Assembly: GCA_002314875.1 (NCBI GenBank)
Contig: DCHS01000052.1
Coordinates: forward strand, 236,063 to 300,062
DNA from: Prevotellaceae bacterium UBA1746
GTDB taxonomy: Bacteria > Bacteroidota > Bacteroidia > Bacteroidales > Bacteroidaceae
Direction: 5' to 3'
DNA: 64,000 bases
Part shown: positions 60,398 to 64,000 of the stretch, piece after piece
Numbering within the stretch: position 1 is the stretch's first letter
Layout of the letters: each line of letters opens with the position of its first letter
Notes under the pieces: model-generated
Seen by the model: only the letters and a program-made list of their open reading frames with translations
What the model was told of the DNA's origin: nothing
Database searches by the model: none
Translations under genes and position numbers: made by a program

Positions 60398-62266
60398 ATG
60401 GAAATACTACAATTATTCTGGGGTTATTTACAACACGTTTTTTCCTTCGACCCCAATAGTCCGTTGCTGTTCACCCAGTTCCAGTTCTGGGCGTTCTTTG
60501 CCCTCGTCTTCGCCCTCTTTGCGTTGACGGGGAGCCGTCCTTTGCTTCGTAACAGCTACCTCTTCTTCGTCAGCCTCCTCTTTTATTATAAGACGAGTGG
60601 CTTCTTCGTCGGTCTGCTGATCTTAGTGACGATAACGGATTTCTTCATCGCGCAGGGAATTTACAAATCGAAAGTCCATTGGAAACGCAAGGCCCTCCTT
60701 TGTCTCAGTGTCTTCATCGATCTCGGCATTCTCTGCTATTTCAAATACAGCTACTTTTTCGCCGATCTCTTCGGACAACTTTTCGGCACGACCTTCGAAG
60801 TTACCAATGTCGCTGCACAGATGGGAAACCAGGTCCTTGGCAGCAATGTCTTTTCCGTTGATAAGATCATCCTTCCTGTCGGTATTTCCTTCTATACTTT
60901 CCAGGTAATCAGTTATACGGCAGATGTTTACAAAGGACTCGTGAAGCCTGTCCGCAACATCCTCGACTTTGGCTTCTATGTAAGTTTCTTCCCACAGTTG
61001 GTAGCAGGACCTATCGTTAAGGCTTCGGACTTCATTCCCCAGCTTTACAGAAAGTACAACCTCTCGCGCATGCAGTTCGGTATGGCTATCTTCTGGATTC
61101 TCAACGGCCTTGTGAAGAAAATCGTTCTTTCTGATTATCTAGCGGTGAATTTCATTGACCGAATCTTTGACAATCCCCATCTCTTCGGAGGCTTTGAAAC
61201 CGTCTGCGCACTCTTCTTCTATTCCTTGCAGGTCTATGCCGATTTCTCCGGCTATACAGACATCGCCATCGGTCTGAGTCTCCTCATGGGTTTCCATCTC
61301 CCTGCGAACTTCAATTCTCCGTATAAAGCCCCCAACTGCGGCAATTTCTGGAAACGCTGGCATATCTCCCTCTCACGCTGGCTCCAGACTTATCTTTATA
61401 TTCCTTTGGGCGGTAACCGTAACATCACCTTCGGAACCTTCTTCTGGATTTGTACCATCACCCTTGCTGCGCTGATTCTCTCCGGAAACATCTGGATTTC
61501 CCTCGTCGTTCTCATCATCTTCTGTCTCGTCGTTTTCACCGGCTATCGTTATCCCGAGAAGCGTCGCAAGATTTATGCGAACCTCAACTCGATGATTACC
61601 ATGCTCCTCGGTGGTCTGTGGCACGGCGCCAGCATCAACTTCATGATATGGGGTGGTCTCAACGGCGTCGGTATGATTGTCTTTAAGTTCTGGCGCGATA
61701 TGTCTCTCCTTCGCCGGGCCCTTATCTGCACACTGCTTACAGCCATTCTTGCCGGTCTGATATGGTACAGTCCTGCACCGCTGTGGAATGTCCTCATGGC
61801 CTTCATGCTCTTCATTGTGTTCTCCGCGTGGGTACGCTATATCTATGAAGAGGTATGTCACGGCACCTCGACGCGTTTCACCGAAGTCACCGCCCACGCC
61901 TGGGCCATCCTCGTCACCTTCACCTTCATCACCTTCACCCGTCTCTTCTTCCGCTCAGGCTCCAACCTTGATCCTGCTGTTGCCAACGAGACCGCGTGGA
62001 AGATAGCCCGTGAGATGGTGACCGCCATGGGAACCCGCTGGTCCGTCAATGTCTGGGATGTTGTCAGTGCCTATCACAATGTCTTCATCCTCTTTGTCTT
62101 GGGAATGATCATCCACTGGCTGCCGTCCCGTTTGAAGCGTCGCTATCGCATCTGTTTCGCGAAACTTCCCCTCCCTGTGATGTGCATTGTCGCCATCCTC
62201 GTCGTCTTCTTCACCTACCAGTTTGTCACGGCTGAGATGCAGCCCTTCATTTACTTCCAGTTCTAA
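60398..62266 (+). CDS. MBOAT family O-acyltransferase (DltB/AlgI/PatA-like)
   Basis: 622 aa, about ten to twelve membrane helices. MBOAT motifs: LPVGISFYTFQVISYTADVY, KRWHISLSRWLQTYLYIPLGG and the catalytic histidine H409 in GLWHGASINFMIWGG. It likely takes acetyl from cytoplasmic acetyl-CoA and delivers it to the periplasmic SGNH partner encoded upstream for O-acetylation of peptidoglycan or a surface glycan. Last gene of the operon. The acceptor is not defined by sequence. Confidence 0.93.
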   Translation: MEILQLFWGYLQHVFSFDPNSPLLFTQFQFWAFFALVFALFALTGSRPLLRNSYLFFVSLLFYYKTSGFFVGLLILVTITDFFIAQGIYKSKVHWKRKALLCLSVFIDLGILCYFKYSYFFADLFGQLFGTTFEVTNVAAQMGNQVLGSNVFSVDKIILPVGISFYTFQVISYTADVYKGLVKPVRNILDFGFYVSFFPQLVAGPIVKASDFIPQLYRKYNLSRMQFGMAIFWILNGLVKKIVLSDYLAVNFIDRIFDNPHLFGGFETVCALFFYSLQVYADFSGYTDIAIGLSLLMGFHLPANFNSPYKAPNCGNFWKRWHISLSRWLQTYLYIPLGGNRNITFGTFFWICTITLAALILSGNIWISLVVLIIFCLVVFTGYRYPEKRRKIYANLNSMITMLLGGLWHGASINFMIWGGLNGVGMIVFKFWRDMSLLRRALICTLLTAILAGLIWYSPAPLWNVLMAFMLFIVFSAWVRYIYEEVCHGTSTRFTEVTAHAWAILVTFTFITFTRLFFRSGSNLDPAVANETAWKIAREMVTAMGTRWSVNVWDVVSAYHNVFILFVLGMIIHWLPSRLKRRYRICFAKLPLPVMCIVAILVVFFTYQFVTAEMQPFIYFQF

Positions 62267-62284
62267 AAAGAAGGTTTAAGAAGG

Positions 62285-62509
62285 AGATTTTTACCGAGAT
62301 TTTCCAAAGATTTTCACCTGATTTTAAGCGAGGAACGAGCGCCCTCTTTAGCTTGCGTCAAACTATTTTCAGGTTGGATTTTTACTTAAATATTTATTTT
62401 AAAATCTAGATAAAATCTACTCAAAAATAAGGGAGGGATTTTCTGTGGTCGTCGCTATCGCTCCTTAAAATCTGGTTAAAATCCAGGGTGAAAGTCTGAG
62501 TAAAAATTA
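62285..62509. repeat. Long imperfect inverted repeat
   Basis: The left arm (about 62285-62340: AGATTTTTACCGAGATTTTC... then ACCTGATTTTAAGCGAGG) pairs with the reverse complement of the right arm (about 62448-62509: ...GCTCCTTAAAATCTGG, AAAATCCAGGGTGAAAGTC, TGAGTAAAAATT). About 45-60 bp of arm with mismatches, roughly 110 bp apart. Within the 322-bp gap 62267-62588, which has no ORF and otherwise holds only the terminator. Confidence 0.6.
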
Positions 62510-62526
62510 TTTCACCAAAACATACA

Positions 62527-62562
62527 ACATCCCCTGCATATCAAGTGATATGCAGGGGATGT
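62527..62562. terminator. Bidirectional terminator of the MBOAT and FISUMP genes
   Basis: A perfect 17-bp stem ACATCCCCTGCATATCA / TGATATGCAGGGGATGT with AG between the arms (so the real loop is larger), followed by GTTTTGTG. It lies between two convergent genes. Confidence 0.88.
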
Positions 62563-62588
62563 GTTTTGTGCTCGCAATGATGCGGAGA

Positions 62589-63809
62589 TTATTTCAGCAC
62601 GGCACGGACGGAGCAGCCGCCACCACGGAAGTAGCCGTATTCACCGCGTTCGGGATTGTAGAAGTAGCGGCAATAAGCATTCACAGCATCGGTGGAGGTG
62701 GATGACCAATAGAAACCATAGCCGTTATAGGCGTTGAGGGCGTTCTCGAGAGAGAAACCGGCAGCAGGAAGGAAGATCTCCTGGTTCGCATATTCGCCGA
62801 CGCCGTTCACCTGGAAACCAGCGATGATGCAGTCCTTGTACTTGGTCCAATAGCCATCGTACCACTGCCAGGTGGTGAGACCGTTATTCCAGAGTTCGGT
62901 GAGTTCGTCATAAGTCGGCATACGCCAGTTGTCACCCCAGAGATAAGTTGCGGTGTCGTCGTCGCCGGTGAGGGTAGCATTTTCGCCGAGGGTCTCGTTA
63001 TAGGTTGCATTGTCCAAATCCTTATGACCGCCCCAGGTGTAGGAACCACCGACAGCCGCCTTGTTGACGATGCCATAATAACTCAGGTTCGTACCAGCCT
63101 TCACATAAGAGAGGATGGAGCTGCCGACATTGAACTGTGCCCACTTGGGACCACCTTCCCAAAGTTGAACCCATTCCTGGACATTGCCGTCCTTGGTAGC
63201 AGCATAACCAGTCTTGGCATGGGCACCTTCCGTCTCGTAGAAAGTGATGCTGTCAGCAGCAGCAACTTCAGCAACGACCTTCGCCGTGCCGTCCTCATTC
63301 GTGCCTTTGTAAACGCGAACGACGGGCTGTGACTCCTCTTCAACGATGGGATCTTCGCGCGGAGCAACTTCCTCGTCGCCAGCGATGAGGTTGAAGTTCA
63401 CCGTCACACCCTCCGTGGTTACAGCACTTCCCACAAAACGGAAAGTGCGGAAATCGATGGAGGTGACAGTCATATTGAGGCTCTTGAAGTTCACCGTCTT
63501 CTTGGTAGAATAGTAATGGATAAAGGTGTAGTCCTTATCCATCTGGCTATTGGTATAGGTACCGAGGAGATGGTCGGTGTTGGAAGCTGAGAGGTTGATG
63601 ACGATGTCGTCCTGGAGGGAGTTGCTGGTAATCATCTGCCACCATCCGTAGCCGTAGGGGAGGTAGGTATGGTCGGTGAGTAGCATGTCGTCGACGGTGA
63701 TGTCAAGGGTCTTTCCGTCATCGGACACAACGACTGTCGCCTGCGTCGTGAGGCAGGAACAGAAGCCAACAAACAGGGCTGCAAGGAATGTGAGTAATCT
63801 TGTCTTCAT
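62589..63809 (-). CDS. Secreted FISUMP-like domain protein
   Basis: 406 aa. Signal peptide (about 1-24, TTQAT). The N-terminal beta domain (25-145) is unrecognised; a linker (150-165, EEVAPREDPIVEEES) follows, then about 195-406 a FISUMP-like (Fibrobacter succinogenes major paralogous) / DUF1566-like domain: GPKWAQFNVGS, LWGDNWRMPTYDELTELWN, FLPAAGFSLEN, YGFYWSSTSTDAV, GYFRGGGCSVRAVLK. This lectin-like fold is common in surface proteins of Bacteroidota and Fibrobacteres. No YDLQGRR tail; it ends directly in the domain. Binding partner unknown. Confidence 0.82.
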   Translation of the reverse strand: MKTRLLTFLAALFVGFCSCLTTQATVVVSDDGKTLDITVDDMLLTDHTYLPYGYGWWQMITSNSLQDDIVINLSASNTDHLLGTYTNSQMDKDYTFIHYYSTKKTVNFKSLNMTVTSIDFRTFRFVGSAVTTEGVTVNFNLIAGDEEVAPREDPIVEEESQPVVRVYKGTNEDGTAKVVAEVAAADSITFYETEGAHAKTGYAATKDGNVQEWVQLWEGGPKWAQFNVGSSILSYVKAGTNLSYYGIVNKAAVGGSYTWGGHKDLDNATYNETLGENATLTGDDDTATYLWGDNWRMPTYDELTELWNNGLTTWQWYDGYWTKYKDCIIAGFQVNGVGEYANQEIFLPAAGFSLENALNAYNGYGFYWSSTSTDAVNAYCRYFYNPERGEYGYFRGGGCSVRAVLK

Positions 63810-63896
63810 AATGAATCGTACAAAACAGAAAGAGTTTTATAAGTTTAAATGTTTTATTCTTATAAAAACAGAGTTTTGTTTTATTTAGGTTAATGA

Positions 63897-64000
63897 TTAT
63901 TCTTCGTTGTTTTCCTTGAGGAGGGATACTGCGGCTTCGAGATCCTCTTCCTCGACGAGGATGCGGACGGGAGCAGCATTGATGCCACCGTAAATCAGAT
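63897..64000 (-). CDS. DUF2007-domain protein, C-terminal part (5' end outside window)
   Basis: Only the last 33 codons are present; the gene continues past the right edge. The translated tail reads LIYGGINAAPVRILVEEED then LEAAVSLLKENNEE. The pattern (G)GI..APV.I.V.EED...A..LL is that of the C-terminus of DUF2007 (putative signal-transducing) proteins, here with a conserved valine/acidic run. Strand and frame were worked out by hand; TAA stop at 63897-63899. The assignment is tentative because most of the domain is missing. Confidence 0.6.
   Translation of the reverse strand, partial: LIYGGINAAPVRILVEEEDLEAAVSLLKENNEE

Overview
The window reads as a chromosomal segment of a Bacteroidales bacterium, most likely Prevotellaceae. 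The evidence is: Bacteroidota-type promoters (TAnnTTTG -7 boxes, several with a TTTG-like -33 box 19-20 bp upstream), no Shine-Dalgarno pattern, a Bat (Bacteroides aerotolerance) locus, a Na+-NQR operon, a C10 streptopain-like peptidase, and a dozen exported proteins ending in a short YDLQGRRV...GLYIxNGKK tail of the kind common in Prevotella. I saw no rRNA, tRNA, CRISPR array, prophage or insertion sequence. GC content and codon statistics were not computed.

Layout. 1-2.1 kb: the 3' end of dnaE and a family-2 glycosyltransferase, closed by a strong shared terminator. 2.15-8 kb (minus): nqrABCDEF, the sodium-pumping NADH:quinone oxidoreductase, with its promoter upstream of nqrA. 8.2-16.9 kb (plus): moxR, a DUF58 gene, a BatD-like membrane protein, batA, batB, batC, batD and batE, an envelope-stress/aerotolerance module of an AAA+ ATPase with von Willebrand factor A and TPR proteins. 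16.9-25.1 kb: mixed housekeeping and accessory genes: a MalY/PatB lyase, a C10 peptidase paired with a tiny HExxH membrane protein, a C_GCAxxG_C_C protein, a SIMPL-domain protein, a LOG-family hydrolase, a 12-bp tandem repeat, a histidine phosphatase and an AGE-family sugar epimerase.

25.2-29.5 kb (plus): a TlpA-like thioredoxin followed by two large secreted Omp28-like proteins. 29.6-34.3 kb: YjbQ, a FluC fluoride channel, a palindrome-rich intergenic stretch, rubrerythrin, a GH3 glycosidase and a DUF4332 protein. 34.4-56.1 kb (minus): about 22 kb of almost nothing but large secreted proteins (ten genes, 508-1219 aa) in probable operons. All have signal peptides and the short C-terminal tail; the genes include three tandem paralogues of an unrecognised beta-rich family, three more Omp28-like proteins (one fused to a beta-propeller, an Ig-like domain and a cleaved-adhesin-like domain), and two proteins that share a C-terminal module. 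This is the most novel part of the window.

56.4-62.3 kb (plus): a four-gene envelope-polymer editing operon of a NamZ-like exo-muramidase (DUF1343), a NodB polysaccharide deacetylase, a membrane-anchored SGNH esterase/acyltransferase and an MBOAT O-acyltransferase. The pairing suggests N-deacetylation and O-acetylation of peptidoglycan or a surface glycan. The right end holds an imperfect long inverted repeat, a perfect 17-bp terminator stem, a secreted FISUMP-like protein and the 3' end of a DUF2007 gene.
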